A stretch of 11,632 nt of DNA, from the NCBI GenBank assembly GCA_946886245.1, contig CAMPIF010000083.1:1-11632 (forward strand). The letters are read 5' to 3'. The stretch comes from Ectopseudomonas composti (GTDB taxonomy: Bacteria; Pseudomonadota; Gammaproteobacteria; Pseudomonadales; Pseudomonadaceae). The notes beneath the pieces are model-generated. The model was not told the origin of the DNA, searched no databases, and saw only the letters and a list, made by a program, of their open reading frames with translations. The translations under genes were made by a program, and so were the position numbers. Positions 1 to 7,229 of this stretch are shown here, piece by piece; within the stretch, counting starts at the first letter, position 1, and every line of letters begins with the position of its first letter.

Positions 1-926
1 GGCAGGCCGGTGCAGCTCTTGGCCGAGGTCCGGTACGCGGCACCGAGCAGAATGAAGAAGATCATGCACGAGGTGCACACCGCGCCCATCAGGCTGGCCA
101 TGAAGGTTTCCCGGGTCAGCGCTCCGGAACACAGTGCGATCAGCAGCGCACCGACCACGCCGACGGCAGCAGCCTCGGTGGCCGTGGCGATGCCACCGTA
201 GATCGAGCCGATCACCGCGATGATCAGGCCCAGCACCGGAATCAGCAGCTTGGCCTTGCGCAGCTTGTCCATGAACGGCAGGCGCTCGCCCTCCTCCGGC
301 AGCTTGCTGCGATTGCAGGCGGACCAGAGCATCAGGTAACCGCTGAAGATTGCCAGCAGCAAGAGGCCTGGCAGGATGCCGGCGATGAACAGGCGCGAGA
401 TCGACACCTGCGCCGCCACACCGTAGACGATCATCATGATCGACGGCGGAATCAGCAGCCCCAACGTGCCGGCACCAGCCAGCGAGCCCATGGCGATGGA
501 TTCCGGGTAGCCGCGTGCTTTCAGCTCGGGCAGGGAGATGCGACCGATGGTGGCCGCCGTGGCTGCGGAAGAGCCGCTGACCGCCGCGAACAGGCCACAG
601 CCGAACACGTTGACATGCAGCAGGCGCCCCGGCAGCCCGCGCATCCAGGGCGCCAGACCGTTGAACATGTCTTCGGAAAGGCGCGTGCGATAGAGGATCT
701 CGCCCATCCAGATGAACAGCGGCAGGGCCGTCAACGTCCAGCTGGCACTGGAAGCCCAACTGGTGGACGCGAGGATCGAACCGGCCGGCGCACCGCCGAA
801 CAGTTCCATGCCGATGATGCCGACGCCAAGCAACGACAGGGCAACCCAGACGCCGCCGCCAAGCAGCACGAACAGCGCCAGCAGCAGGGTGATTGTAATG
901 ATTGTGTAGTCCACGGGTTCACTCAC
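1..926 (-). CDS. TRAP transporter large permease, DctM type (partial, C-terminus beyond left edge)
   Basis: Membrane-embedded large subunit of a tripartite ATP-independent periplasmic (TRAP) transporter. In this family it is the ion-coupled translocation subunit, working with the small permease and the binding protein encoded upstream. About 308 codons are visible of the usual 425 or so. Seen in the translation: a hydrophobic N-terminus, the DctM-like stretch SGSSAATAATIG (about residues 117-128), IPPSIMMIVYG (159-169) and SRLFIAGILPG (177-187). The start is uncertain. GTG at 924-926 gives MSEPVDYTIITI but has no clear Shine-Dalgarno. A second in-frame GTG at 911-913 has GTGA 8 nt upstream. 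It lies 46 nt (or 59 nt) after the small permease in the same operon. A 7-bp inverted repeat (940-946 with 963-969) lies in that gap. The substrate cannot be read from this subunit. Confidence 0.93.
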   Translation of the reverse strand, partial: MSEPVDYTIITITLLLALFVLLGGGVWVALSLLGVGIIGMELFGGAPAGSILASTSWASSASWTLTALPLFIWMGEILYRTRLSEDMFNGLAPWMRGLPGRLLHVNVFGCGLFAAVSGSSAATAATIGRISLPELKARGYPESIAMGSLAGAGTLGLLIPPSIMMIVYGVAAQVSISRLFIAGILPGLLLLAIFSGYLMLWSACNRSKLPEEGERLPFMDKLRKAKLLIPVLGLIIAVIGSIYGGIATATEAAAVGVVGALLIALCSGALTRETFMASLMGAVCTSCMIFFILLGAAYRTSAKSCTGL

Positions 927-972
927 GAATGCAGTGCGGCGCTGGCCGCAATTAAGGGTCGAGCCAGCGGGC

Positions 973-1479
973 TCACTCGCTCATCCCCGTACCGGCGTCG
1001 ACAGCCTCGAAGCGCTTGCCCTGACAGCTCAGCACCAGGCGCTCGGCCATTGCCACCAGCAGAATCAGCGTGCCCAGCAGCATCGGCAGCTGCGGCAACC
1101 ACATGGGAATCGGCAACAGGCCTGAAGACACTTCCTTGAACTCATAGGACTCCAGCACGAACAACGCGCAGTACCAGGCCATATAGGCGGCGATCCCCAA
1201 ACCGACCAGCGTGGCCAGCACATCGACCACACGACGACCGCCAGCAGGCAGCAGGCGCAGCAGCAGTTCCACGCGGATGTGCGCGCCACGTTGCAGGGCG
1301 TAGGGCAAGGCGAGAAAGCCCGATGCGGCCATGGCGTAGGCGGCGAACTCATCGGCGGCGGGCACCATGCTGCCCAGTTGGCGGGCGACGATCTGCGCCA
1401 CCACCAGCACGCAGATCAGGACGAGAAACACGCCGGATAACCATCCGGACAGGGTGTAGAGCTTGTGCAGTGGGGTCAT
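973..1479 (-). CDS. TRAP transporter small permease, DctQ type
   Basis: Small inner-membrane subunit of the TRAP transporter, 168 residues. In this family it has four transmembrane helices and pairs with the large permease. Hydrophobic segments are visible at about 13-33, 47-63, 87-109 and 128-147. The motif RGAHIRVELL (64-73) is typical of DctQ proteins. The chosen ATG (1477-1479) gives MTPLHKLY and has GGAG 9 nt upstream. A longer in-frame reading would begin at 1608 inside the binding-protein gene and lacks family similarity in its extra 43 residues, so it was rejected. The gene follows the binding-protein gene after 67 nt that contain a terminator-like hairpin. It is followed by the large permease, completing a P-Q-M operon order. 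Confidence 0.93.
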   Translation of the reverse strand: MTPLHKLYTLSGWLSGVFLVLICVLVVAQIVARQLGSMVPAADEFAAYAMAASGFLALPYALQRGAHIRVELLLRLLPAGGRRVVDVLATLVGLGIAAYMAWYCALFVLESYEFKEVSSGLLPIPMWLPQLPMLLGTLILLVAMAERLVLSCQGKRFEAVDAGTGMSE

Positions 1480-1509
1480 GAACAACGGGCTCCCTGGGCA
1501 AGCCACGAG

Positions 1510-1539
1510 AAAAAGCCCGCCGCAAGGAGGGCGGCGGAC
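1510..1539 (-). terminator. Intra-operon intrinsic terminator or attenuator between binding protein and permease genes
   Basis: On the minus strand a 9-bp stem (GTCCGCCGC pairing with GCGGCGGGC, one G-U pair) closes a 7-nt loop and is followed directly by TTTTT. It begins 8 nt after the binding-protein stop codon and ends 30 nt before the small-permease start. The form is that of a rho-independent terminator. Because the permease genes lie downstream with no obvious separate promoter, partial read-through is expected, giving more binding protein than permease. The hairpin is seen directly; termination efficiency is inferred. Confidence 0.7.
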
Positions 1540-1546
1540 AGCAGAG

Positions 1547-2524
1547 TCAAGGCTGGTAGGTATCGAGAATCGCCTGGCCATCGGCACCGGCGCGCTTGAG
1601 CCACTCATCGGTCATGCTCTGGCCGATCTGCTCGAAGCCGCTCTCCACCGCCGCCGGGGCCTGCTCGGATACCTGCATGCCATTGTCGGCCAGGGTCTTG
1701 ACCAGCTCACCGGTCTTCTCCTGGGCAATCGCCCAGCCACGCTTTTCGGCACGTTCGGCGGCAGCCAGCACGGCCGCCTGGGTCGCTTCCGGCAGGCGGG
1801 CGAAGGCGCGGGCGTTGACGATGACGAAGTTCTTCGGAATGAACGCCTTGACGTCATAGTAATAAGAGGAGAAATCCCAGGCCTGGGAGTCCACACCTGT
1901 GGTCGGCGAGGTGAGCATGCCATTGATCATGCCGGTGCTGAAGGCTTGCGGTATTTCGCCGGTCTGGATCACGGTCGGCACTGCGCCCATCAATTCGGTC
2001 ATGCGCGAAGTGGCCGGGTTGTAGGCACGGAATTTCATGCCCTTGAAGTCATCCATGCTCGCGATCGGCGTCTTGGTGAAGATGCTCTGCGGCGACCAGG
2101 GCATGGCGTACAGCAGCTTGATGCCCTGCTTGGCCAGGCGTTCTTCCACGGCCGGGCGGCTCGCGTCCCACAGGGCCTGGGCCTGCTCGTAGTTGCGCAC
2201 CAGAAATGGCACGCTGTCGATTTCGAAGATCGGGTCTTCGTTGCCCAGCACCGACATCAGCACGTCACCCAGCTGCACCTGGCCAGTCTGCACGGCGCGC
2301 TTGACCTCGGGGCGCTTGAACAGCACCGAGTTGGCGTGCACACGAATCTGCAGCTCGCCGTTGCTGGCTTTCTCCACATCCTGCGCGAACTCCTTGGCCA
2401 CGGTGGTGATGAAGTTGCCATCGGGGTTCTCGGCGGTCATGTTCCAGCGCTCGGCGGCCTGGGCACCGAAGCCCAGTGCGCAAGCCAGAGCGGTAATGGC
2501 GAAACGCGATGCGATGCTTTTCAT
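1547..2524 (-). CDS. TRAP transporter substrate-binding protein, DctP type
   Basis: Periplasmic solute receptor of the TRAP system, 325 residues, the normal family size. It binds a carboxylate-bearing solute and delivers it to the Q/M permease. A signal peptide is visible (Lys at 2, hydrophobic core 8-20, AQA at 21-23 with probable cleavage before AERWN). KFRAYN (164-169) occupies the place of the family's conserved GLKIR segment, so Arg166 is the likely ligand-carboxylate contact. This start was preferred over one 12 codons upstream because AGGAG lies 7 nt before it and the signal peptide begins there. It is the first gene of the operon, 206 nt downstream of the LysR gene, and carries a copy of the shared regulatory element upstream. 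A 5-oxoproline (pyroglutamate) ligand is inferred from context. DctP-type proteins of Bordetella pertussis were, as I recall, crystallised with pyroglutamate. Other organic acids remain possible. Confidence 0.95.
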   Translation of the reverse strand: MKSIASRFAITALACALGFGAQAAERWNMTAENPDGNFITTVAKEFAQDVEKASNGELQIRVHANSVLFKRPEVKRAVQTGQVQLGDVLMSVLGNEDPIFEIDSVPFLVRNYEQAQALWDASRPAVEERLAKQGIKLLYAMPWSPQSIFTKTPIASMDDFKGMKFRAYNPATSRMTELMGAVPTVIQTGEIPQAFSTGMINGMLTSPTTGVDSQAWDFSSYYYDVKAFIPKNFVIVNARAFARLPEATQAAVLAAAERAEKRGWAIAQEKTGELVKTLADNGMQVSEQAPAAVESGFEQIGQSMTDEWLKRAGADGQAILDTYQP

Positions 2525-2552
2525 GGTGCTCTCCTGTTCATTGTTTTTTGTG

Positions 2553-2569
2553 CGCCGCAAGGCGCGGCG
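2553..2569 (-). other. Stem-loop in the 5' leader of the binding-protein gene
   Basis: A perfect 6-bp stem (CGCCGC with GCGGCG, 5-nt loop) lies 28 nt upstream of the binding-protein start codon and is followed on the minus strand by an A-rich stretch, so it is not a terminator for that strand. It resembles the hairpin at the 3' end of the same gene. A role in mRNA stability or translation is possible but unproven. Confidence 0.35.
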
Positions 2570-2607
2570 GGAAGACGATTTCGAGTCTCAGCGCATCGCC
2601 CTACCCT

Positions 2608-2651
2608 GTCCAACTAGAAAAACCGGAGGCGCATGATCGGAAATCGTTATG
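2608..2651 (-). promoter_or_regulatory. Shared LysR-type operator/promoter element, copy 1 (TRAP operon)
   Basis: Read on the minus strand: CAT-N11-ATC (T-N11-A spacing of LysR-family boxes), overlapping TTTCCGATC (2635-2643), then exactly 20 nt, then GTTGGAC (2608-2614). The last part contains TTGGAC, which can serve as a -35 hexamer; the binding-protein start is 83 nt further on. The segment just before it (TTTTTCTAGTTGGAC) nearly matches the porin copy. Two further copies precede the porin and pxpA. LysR control is inferred. Confidence 0.65.
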
Positions 2652-2683
2652 GGATGAAAAGGGGCATTTCTGCGGCCCATGCA

Positions 2684-2723
2684 CCAGCAGCGGGCAGCCG
2701 TTACCGGGCCCGCAGGCTGCTGG
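2684..2723 (-). terminator. Hairpin downstream of the LysR gene, possible terminator
   Basis: CCAGCAGC (2684-2691) pairs perfectly with GCTGCTGG (2716-2723), and GGGC (2692-2695) with GCCC (2708-2711), leaving a bulge of four bases. The hairpin starts 8 nt after the LysR stop. No U-run follows immediately; a TTTT occurs about 30 nt later. It could end LysR transcription or protect its 3' end, and could allow read-through into the TRAP operon. Confidence 0.4.
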
Positions 2724-2730
2724 AGAATGA

Positions 2731-3675
2731 TCAGGCGCTTTGCTGTTCCGGGACTGGCGCGACCCGTGCCATGCAGGCCTCGCCCATTTCCTCGGCGTAG
2801 ACGTCCAGTGCTTCGCAGGCCAGGGCGATAATGTCTTCGCTGAGCTCAAGCCCCACGCCCGTGCGCCAGGTGGCGACCACCGGCAAGGGCGGCGGCTCGG
2901 GCACCTCGTCGAGAATGCTCAGCAGGCCTTGCTTGAGCTCGTCATGCACCAGCGCTGGCGGCAGCGCGCCGATACCGAAACCGTCACGTACCAGACGCGT
3001 CATCGCGGCGATGGAATTGACGCAGTTGATGCGTGGCGCACTGACGCTGCCGGCATGCAGCAGGTTGAGAATGTCCTGATGCGGCCGCGAATTCTTCGAG
3101 AAGGTGATGATGCGCTCGCGTGCCAACTCCTCCATCGAGGCATAGCTGCGGTGGTACAGCGAACCGGTCGGAACGATCCAACGCACCGGAAACGCAGCCA
3201 GTTCCAGGTTGCGCACACTGTCGCCGTTGACCATGTCGGTCTGGAACACGATATCCAGATAGCCCTTGAGCAATTGCTCGTTGAGGTTGCGCGCGGTGTC
3301 GGCGGTCAGTTCGATCTCCACCGCAGGGTAGCGCTCCATCACCCGTGTTACGAACGGACTCAACCAGGTGTGAATGACGGTATCCATCGCGCCGACGCGA
3401 ATACGTCCCTGAATGTTGCCGGTGTCGCTGATCGACTGCTTCAAGGCCTGCATGGTGTCGATCATGCGCTCGGCATATTCGAGCACCTTCTGCCCTTCCG
3501 GGGTCAGCGATACGCCCTTGGAATCACGCAGAAAAAGACGCGTGCCGAGTTCATCCTCGAGCGCAGCGATGCGGCTGGAAATGGACGCCTGGGTGCTGAA
3601 CAGCTTCTCGGCTGTCAGGCGGAAGCTCTTGAGCCGTGCCACCCAGACGAAGGTCTCGAGAAATCTCAGATTCAT
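2731..3675 (-). CDS. LysR-type transcriptional regulator (probable regulator of porin, TRAP and pxp genes)
   Basis: A 314-residue LysR-family protein of normal length. The N-terminal winged helix-turn-helix is plain: FLETFVWVARLKSFRLTAEK, then STQASISSRIAALEDELG, then RLFLRD (about residues 5-50). A linker helix and effector-binding domain (about 90-300) follow, including RIRVGAMD and the family-like VRDGFGIGALP. The start ATG has GAGG 9 nt upstream. It is divergent from the OprD porin and lies upstream of the TRAP operon in the same direction, so it sits between its two likely target promoters. LysR proteins are commonly effector-dependent activators of neighbouring genes and repress themselves. 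A dyad with LysR-type spacing lies about 100 nt upstream of its start. The co-inducer is inferred to be 5-oxoproline or a related acid. Confidence 0.93.
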   Translation of the reverse strand: MNLRFLETFVWVARLKSFRLTAEKLFSTQASISSRIAALEDELGTRLFLRDSKGVSLTPEGQKVLEYAERMIDTMQALKQSISDTGNIQGRIRVGAMDTVIHTWLSPFVTRVMERYPAVEIELTADTARNLNEQLLKGYLDIVFQTDMVNGDSVRNLELAAFPVRWIVPTGSLYHRSYASMEELARERIITFSKNSRPHQDILNLLHAGSVSAPRINCVNSIAAMTRLVRDGFGIGALPPALVHDELKQGLLSILDEVPEPPPLPVVATWRTGVGLELSEDIIALACEALDVYAEEMGEACMARVAPVPEQQSA

Positions 3676-3770
3676 GCCGTACCGCCTCTTCGCAATGTTC
3701 TTCTCAGGGGCTGATTTGCAGCGCCCACGCAGCCTCAGGCGTAGCAGGTTGTATGCCAGGGGTTTTTCGC

Positions 3771-3820
3771 CCAGCCGATGAATTTTCCTATCGCTGGCCC
3801 CCTGTTTTTTCTCGTTGGAC
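3771..3820 (+). promoter_or_regulatory. Shared LysR-type operator/promoter element, copy 2 (porin; intergenic with the LysR gene)
   Basis: A near-perfect dyad: CCAGCCGAT (3771-3779), 10 nt, ATCGCTGG (3790-3797), the arms matching except for one extra C. Its core is GAT-N10-ATC. Overlapping it is TTTCCTATC (3784-3792), then 21 nt, then GTTGGAC (3814-3820), preceded by a run of T. The same layout occurs before the TRAP operon and pxpA. Placed between divergent regulator and porin genes, it could serve both promoters. TTGGAC may be the porin -35, but no good -10 is visible. Confidence 0.65.
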
Positions 3821-3946
3821 GCAGCCGAACAACGCTTTGAAGAATGGCGCCGCGCTCTGCGCAGACCACAACAACATCATTCAAAACGCGCTCTGCCAAG
3901 CAGCCGCTCTCGTCGGCTGCGCGCCCCCAACAGGAGACACTGCACC

Positions 3947-5170
3947 ATGAAACCCCATTACTCATTGGCATCCGCGCTGTTGCTCGGCGGCGGCCTGCCA
4001 ACCCTCGCGCATGCCGATTTCATCGCTGACAGCAAGGCCAGCGTCGAGATGCGCAACTTCTACTTCAACCGTGATTTCCGCCAGAGCGGCGCCCGTGACA
4101 AGGCCGAGGAATGGGCGCAGGGCTTTCTGCTGCGCATGGAGTCGGGCTACACCGAGGGCACTGTCGGTTTCGGTATCGATGCATTGGGGATGCTCGGTGT
4201 GAAACTCGACTCCGCTGACGACACCGCTGGCAGCGGCCTGCTCCCGGCCGATGGCTCCGGCGGCTCGCAGGATGAGTATTCCAAGCTCGGCCTGACCGCC
4301 AAGGTGAAGCTCTCCAACAGCACGCTGAAAGTCGGTGCCCTGCACTTTCGCAGCCCGATCGTCTCGGCCAACGACTCGCGCCTGCTGCCGCAGACCTTCC
4401 AGGGCGCGCTGCTGAATGTTCAGGAAGTCGACAACCTGACCCTGCAAGGCGGCAAGATCAACCGCATCAAGGCCAACAGCTCCACCGACTACACCGAGAT
4501 GACCGGCAACCGCATCGGCGGCAGCAGCGATTCCTTCGTGTTCGGCGGCGGCGAGTACAAGATCACCCCGCAACTGACCGCCGGCCTGCACTACGGCACC
4601 CTCGAGGATATCTACCAGCAGTACTACGGCACCCTGGTGCATGTGCTGCCGCTGGGCGATGGTCAGTCGTTGAAGACCGACCTGCGCTACTCGCAAAGCC
4701 GCGAGGACGGCAACTTCCGCGACCTCGACAACAAGGCCTTCGGCGCCATGTTCACCTATAGCCTGGGCGGTCATGCCTTCGGTGCCGGCTACCAGCGCAT
4801 GAGCGGTGACGATCCGTTCCCGTACATCGCCAGCAGCGATCCGTTCCTGGTCAACTTCGTGCAGATCAACGACTTCGCCAACGTCGAGGAGCGTTCCTGG
4901 CAGGTACGCTACGACTACAACTTCGCCAGCATCGGCATCCCCGGCCTGACCTTCATGACCCGCTATATCTCCGGTGACAACGTCGAGGTCGCCGGCCGCA
5001 GCAGCGAAGGCAAGGAATGGGAACGCAACACCGATATCGCCTACGTGGTACAGAACGGTCCGCTGAAGAACCTGGGGCTGAAATGGCGTAACGCCTCGGT
5101 TCGCTCCAATTTCGCCAACGATCTTGACGAGAACCGCCTGATTCTCAGCTACACCCTGGCGCTTTGGTAA
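3947..5170 (+). CDS. OprD-family outer-membrane porin (OpdO-like candidate)
   Basis: An 18-stranded substrate-selective porin of the Pseudomonas OprD family, 407 residues, which lets small carboxylates and amino acids cross the outer membrane. Seen: a signal peptide of 23 residues ending THAHA-like (TLAHA), mature start DFIADSKASVEMRNFYFNRD, which is diagnostic for the family, alternating beta-strand pattern, and a C-terminal aromatic residue (Trp) as expected for outer-membrane assembly. The start was chosen at MKPHYSL because AGGAG precedes it and the signal peptide starts there; an upstream in-frame ATG at 3815 would add 44 non-signal residues. Next to the LysR and TRAP genes and sharing their regulatory element, it is the likely entry route for the TRAP substrate. 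P. aeruginosa OpdO, which to my recollection is linked to pyroglutamate and sits near pxp-like genes, is the suggested counterpart; orthology is not tested. Confidence 0.95.
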   Translation: MKPHYSLASALLLGGGLPTLAHADFIADSKASVEMRNFYFNRDFRQSGARDKAEEWAQGFLLRMESGYTEGTVGFGIDALGMLGVKLDSADDTAGSGLLPADGSGGSQDEYSKLGLTAKVKLSNSTLKVGALHFRSPIVSANDSRLLPQTFQGALLNVQEVDNLTLQGGKINRIKANSSTDYTEMTGNRIGGSSDSFVFGGGEYKITPQLTAGLHYGTLEDIYQQYYGTLVHVLPLGDGQSLKTDLRYSQSREDGNFRDLDNKAFGAMFTYSLGGHAFGAGYQRMSGDDPFPYIASSDPFLVNFVQINDFANVEERSWQVRYDYNFASIGIPGLTFMTRYISGDNVEVAGRSSEGKEWERNTDIAYVVQNGPLKNLGLKWRNASVRSNFANDLDENRLILSYTLALW

Positions 5171-5184
5171 GCATTCAACTCATC

Positions 5185-5205
5185 ACGGGGCCCTTGCGGC
5201 CCCGT
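5185..5205 (+). terminator. Terminator hairpin after the porin gene
   Basis: ACGGGGCC (5185-5192) and GGCCCCGT (5198-5205) form a perfect 8-bp stem with a 5-nt loop, 14 nt after the porin stop codon. A loosely T-rich tail (TTCGCATTTCTC) follows. It separates porin transcription from the chemoreceptor promoter downstream. Confidence 0.7.
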
Positions 5206-5244
5206 TCGCATTTCTCGGGAAACAACAGGGCCATAGACTTTTAA

Positions 5245-5271
5245 TCAAGTTGTATGACAACTTGCCGATTC
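5245..5271 (+). promoter_or_regulatory. Sigma-28 (FliA) type promoter for the chemoreceptor gene
   Basis: TCAAGTTG (5245-5252), 11 nt, GCCGATTC (5264-5271). This matches the flagellar sigma factor consensus TAAAGTTT-N11-GCCGATAA in spacing and in nearly all key positions. Transcription would start near 5278, about 30 nt before the GTG start. Chemoreceptors in gammaproteobacteria are commonly transcribed by this sigma factor, so the match is also functionally sensible. Confidence 0.82.
5246..5264. promoter_or_regulatory. 19-bp palindrome overlapping the chemoreceptor promoter
   Basis: CAAGTTGT-ATG-ACAACTTG is a perfect inverted repeat with 8-bp arms and a 3-nt centre. It covers the -35 element and spacer of the sigma-28 promoter. 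Its core TTGTATGACAA fits the T-GT-N3-AC-A pattern of FadR-subfamily GntR regulators, but no such gene is in the window. It may be a repressor site or may arise partly from the -35 sequence. Confidence 0.4.
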
Positions 5272-5308
5272 CTGAGCATCATCCCGAAGAAGATGGCGAG
5301 GCGTTAAC

Positions 5309-7189
5309 GTGAGCTTTTTACTGTCCTGGCAACAAAAATTCCGCGCCCTTGTCGCGCTCACCCTGATCAGCCTGATTCTGATGGCGGCCGCCTCGTTATG
5401 GGCCAACCATCGCGTCAGCAGTGCTTTGCAGGCACGGGAGCAGGCGGCAGCCTATGCCAGCGCCAGTACCCAGCTGATGAACCGCTGGTGGCAACAGAAC
5501 GCACTGCGCCAGCAGATCACGCCTGACCTGCAGGCAGCGTTCGACAGCGGCCTCGATGAACTGCAAGAACTCATCGGACAACTGTTGACGCAAGCCCAAG
5601 CGCTGGAAGACGGCGAGACCTTGCAACACGCCCAGCAGATCCAGGCCGTGCTGCTGGAGGAACTGGCCCAGCAGCGCCAGTGGCTGAGCCTCAATCAGGC
5701 CCTGGGCCTGACGCCCTTCGAAGGCCAGCGCAAGACGTTGACGGAAAAAGGCAAGGCCCTGGAGGCGATCAGTTTCGACCTGATCAAACCCTTCATAACC
5801 GGTGCCCTGAGCAGCCAGCGTGACTACCTGTCGACCTTCGACCCGGCGTTCGCCCAGATTGCCCTGACGGCCATCGGCAAATTGCAGGAACAGATCGCAG
5901 ACCTTGAATGGCAGGACACGCCGATCGGCAAGAACGTGCAGGGCTATGCCCAGGCGTTCACGGATATCCATGGCAACATCGAGCGCATCAACGCCACCAA
6001 TCAGCGCCTGCGCCAATTGGGCGAGCAGTTGCAGACGCGTGTCGAAGAGCAGGCACAAACGCTGCAGAGCGGCCTGTTGCTGCGCCGCACGCAGGAAGCC
6101 GAACAGGCCCGCCTGTCCGCACTGTGGATGATGGGGCTGAGCTTCCTCGCCGTTGCCGCCCTGCTCTGCTTCACCTTGCTGCAGGCGTCACGCACCCTGG
6201 TCAGCCGCCTGCGCAACGTCATTCAGTTGCTCACTCAGGTCGCCTCCGGCGATCTCACCGGCAAACTGCCGGTGGGCAGCAACCCGCGTGACGAATTCAA
6301 CCAGCTGGCCGACGCCGCCAACCGCATGATCCAGGGCATCGGCGGTATCGTTGCCGAAGTGGTGCGCGCCAACGGCGAGCTGAGCCGTCTGCACCATCAC
6401 CTGGGCGATGCCATGCGTCAGTTGGGTGATAACAGCACCCAGGTGGAAATGCAGACCGAGCAGGCCGCCTCGGCCTCGCACCAGATCAGCGCCACCCTCA
6501 ACGACATGGCGCAGCGCACGGCGCAAGTCGGCACCGCCACCACCAGCGCCTACGATGCGGCGCGTAACGGCGGTGAAGTGATCGCCGCCAGTGTCGACAG
6601 CATGAGTCGCCTGGCGCAGCTGATTCAGGACACTCACAGCCAGGTCGATGCGCTCGGCCACAGCAGCGCGCGGGTCAACGGTATCGTCGATGTGATCAAC
6701 AGTCTCGCCGACCAGACCAACCTGCTCGCCCTCAACGCGGCTATCGAGGCGGCCCGGGCTGGCGATGCCGGGCGCGGCTTCTCGGTGGTGGCCGACGAGG
6801 TGCGCTCCCTGGCGCAGAAGACGGTCTCGGCAACCACCGACATCAGCGCCATCGTCGGCGAGTTCCAGCAACAGACCCGGCACATGCACCAGTTGATGAG
6901 CAACGGCCTGAGCCTGGCTGCCGACAGCGAGCGACATGCCGCTCAGGTGGCCGACGCCATCAGCGCCATCACCTCGGCGATGGAGCGCCTGACCGGCGAA
7001 ATGAATCAGGTCGTGGTGGCCATCGAGGAAGTCTCCACCACCACCGAGGACATCGCCGACAAGATGGAAAACATCAACGTGCATACAGGGCAGAGCAAGG
7101 ACCTGCGGCAGACACTCGACGAGCACACCCGGAGCCTTTCGGGGCAGGTGCTGGCACTGCACGAGCGAACCGACCGGTTCCGGGTCTGA
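5309..7189 (+). CDS. Methyl-accepting chemotaxis protein, large helical ligand-binding domain
   Basis: Transmembrane chemoreceptor of 626 residues that signals through CheA/CheW to the flagellar motor. Order seen: TM1 (about 12-31), a periplasmic, mostly helical ligand-binding region of about 235 residues (32-267), TM2 (about 271-291), HAMP (about 292-345), and a cytoplasmic signalling coiled coil with the highly conserved tip [17 protein letters not shown] (about 469-485) followed by [14 protein letters not shown]. There is no C-terminal CheR/CheB tether pentapeptide. The GTG start has GAGG 7 nt upstream and follows a sigma-28 promoter. Overall size and the helical sensor recall the helical bimodular (HBM) receptors such as McpS of P. 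putida, which sense TCA-cycle acids; this assignment is inference. Beside organic-acid uptake genes, it may steer cells to the transported solute. Confidence 0.95.
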   Translation: MSFLLSWQQKFRALVALTLISLILMAAASLWANHRVSSALQAREQAAAYASASTQLMNRWWQQNALRQQITPDLQAAFDSGLDELQELIGQLLTQAQALEDGETLQHAQQIQAVLLEELAQQRQWLSLNQALGLTPFEGQRKTLTEKGKALEAISFDLIKPFITGALSSQRDYLSTFDPAFAQIALTAIGKLQEQIADLEWQDTPIGKNVQGYAQAFTDIHGNIERINATNQRLRQLGEQLQTRVEEQAQTLQSGLLLRRTQEAEQARLSALWMMGLSFLAVAALLCFTLLQASRTLVSRLRNVIQLLTQVASGDLTGKLPVGSNPRDEFNQLADAANRMIQGIGGIVAEVVRANGELSRLHHHLGDAMRQLGDNSTQVEMQTEQAASASHQISATLNDMAQRTAQVGTATTSAYDAARNGGEVIAASVDSMSRLAQLIQDTHSQVDALGHSSARVNGIVDVINSLADQTNLLALNAAIEAARAGDAGRGFSVVADEVRSLAQKTVSATTDISAIVGEFQQQTRHMHQLMSNGLSLAADSERHAAQVADAISAITSAMERLTGEMNQVVVAIEEVSTTTEDIADKMENINVHTGQSKDLRQTLDEHTRSLSGQVLALHERTDRFRV

Positions 7190-7205
7190 TGTCGTCAGCC
7201 CAGGG

Positions 7206-7223
7206 GCGCGGCGCCTGCCGCGC
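7206..7223. terminator. GC hairpin between convergent chemoreceptor and enzyme-remnant genes
   Basis: GCGCGGC, tetraloop GCCT, GCCGCGC: a perfect 7-bp stem centred between the convergent stop codons at 7189 and 7230. Neither side has a U-run, so it is only a candidate two-way transcription barrier. Confidence 0.4.
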
Positions 7224-7229
7224 TCCGAC

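Noticed and set aside
1533..1540. GCGGACA string near 1533 as a further copy of the AraC-type operator repeat
   Set aside because: It lies inside the stem of the TRAP intra-operon hairpin, is single, and is explained by that structure.
973..1608. Longer small-permease product starting at 1608
   Set aside because: The added 43 residues overlap the binding-protein gene and the hairpin, and are not hydrophobic or family-like. The ATG at 1479 has a good ribosome site.
1463..2617. Long plus-strand open frame (384 codons) opposite the binding-protein gene
   Set aside because: It is antisense to a clear TRAP receptor gene with signal peptide and ribosome site. The translation is histidine- and leucine-rich filler typical of GC-rich shadow frames.
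2740..3714. Long plus-strand open frame (324 codons) opposite the LysR gene
   Set aside because: Shadow of the LysR coding sequence. No recognisable domain, and rich in His, Gln and Arg as expected for an antisense frame.
3742..3758. Sigma-54-like TGGCAT-N5-CTGCT on the minus strand upstream of the LysR gene
   Set aside because: GG and GC spacing fits, but two consensus positions are off. LysR genes are rarely sigma-54 dependent and no enhancer-binding regulator is nearby, so chance is more likely.
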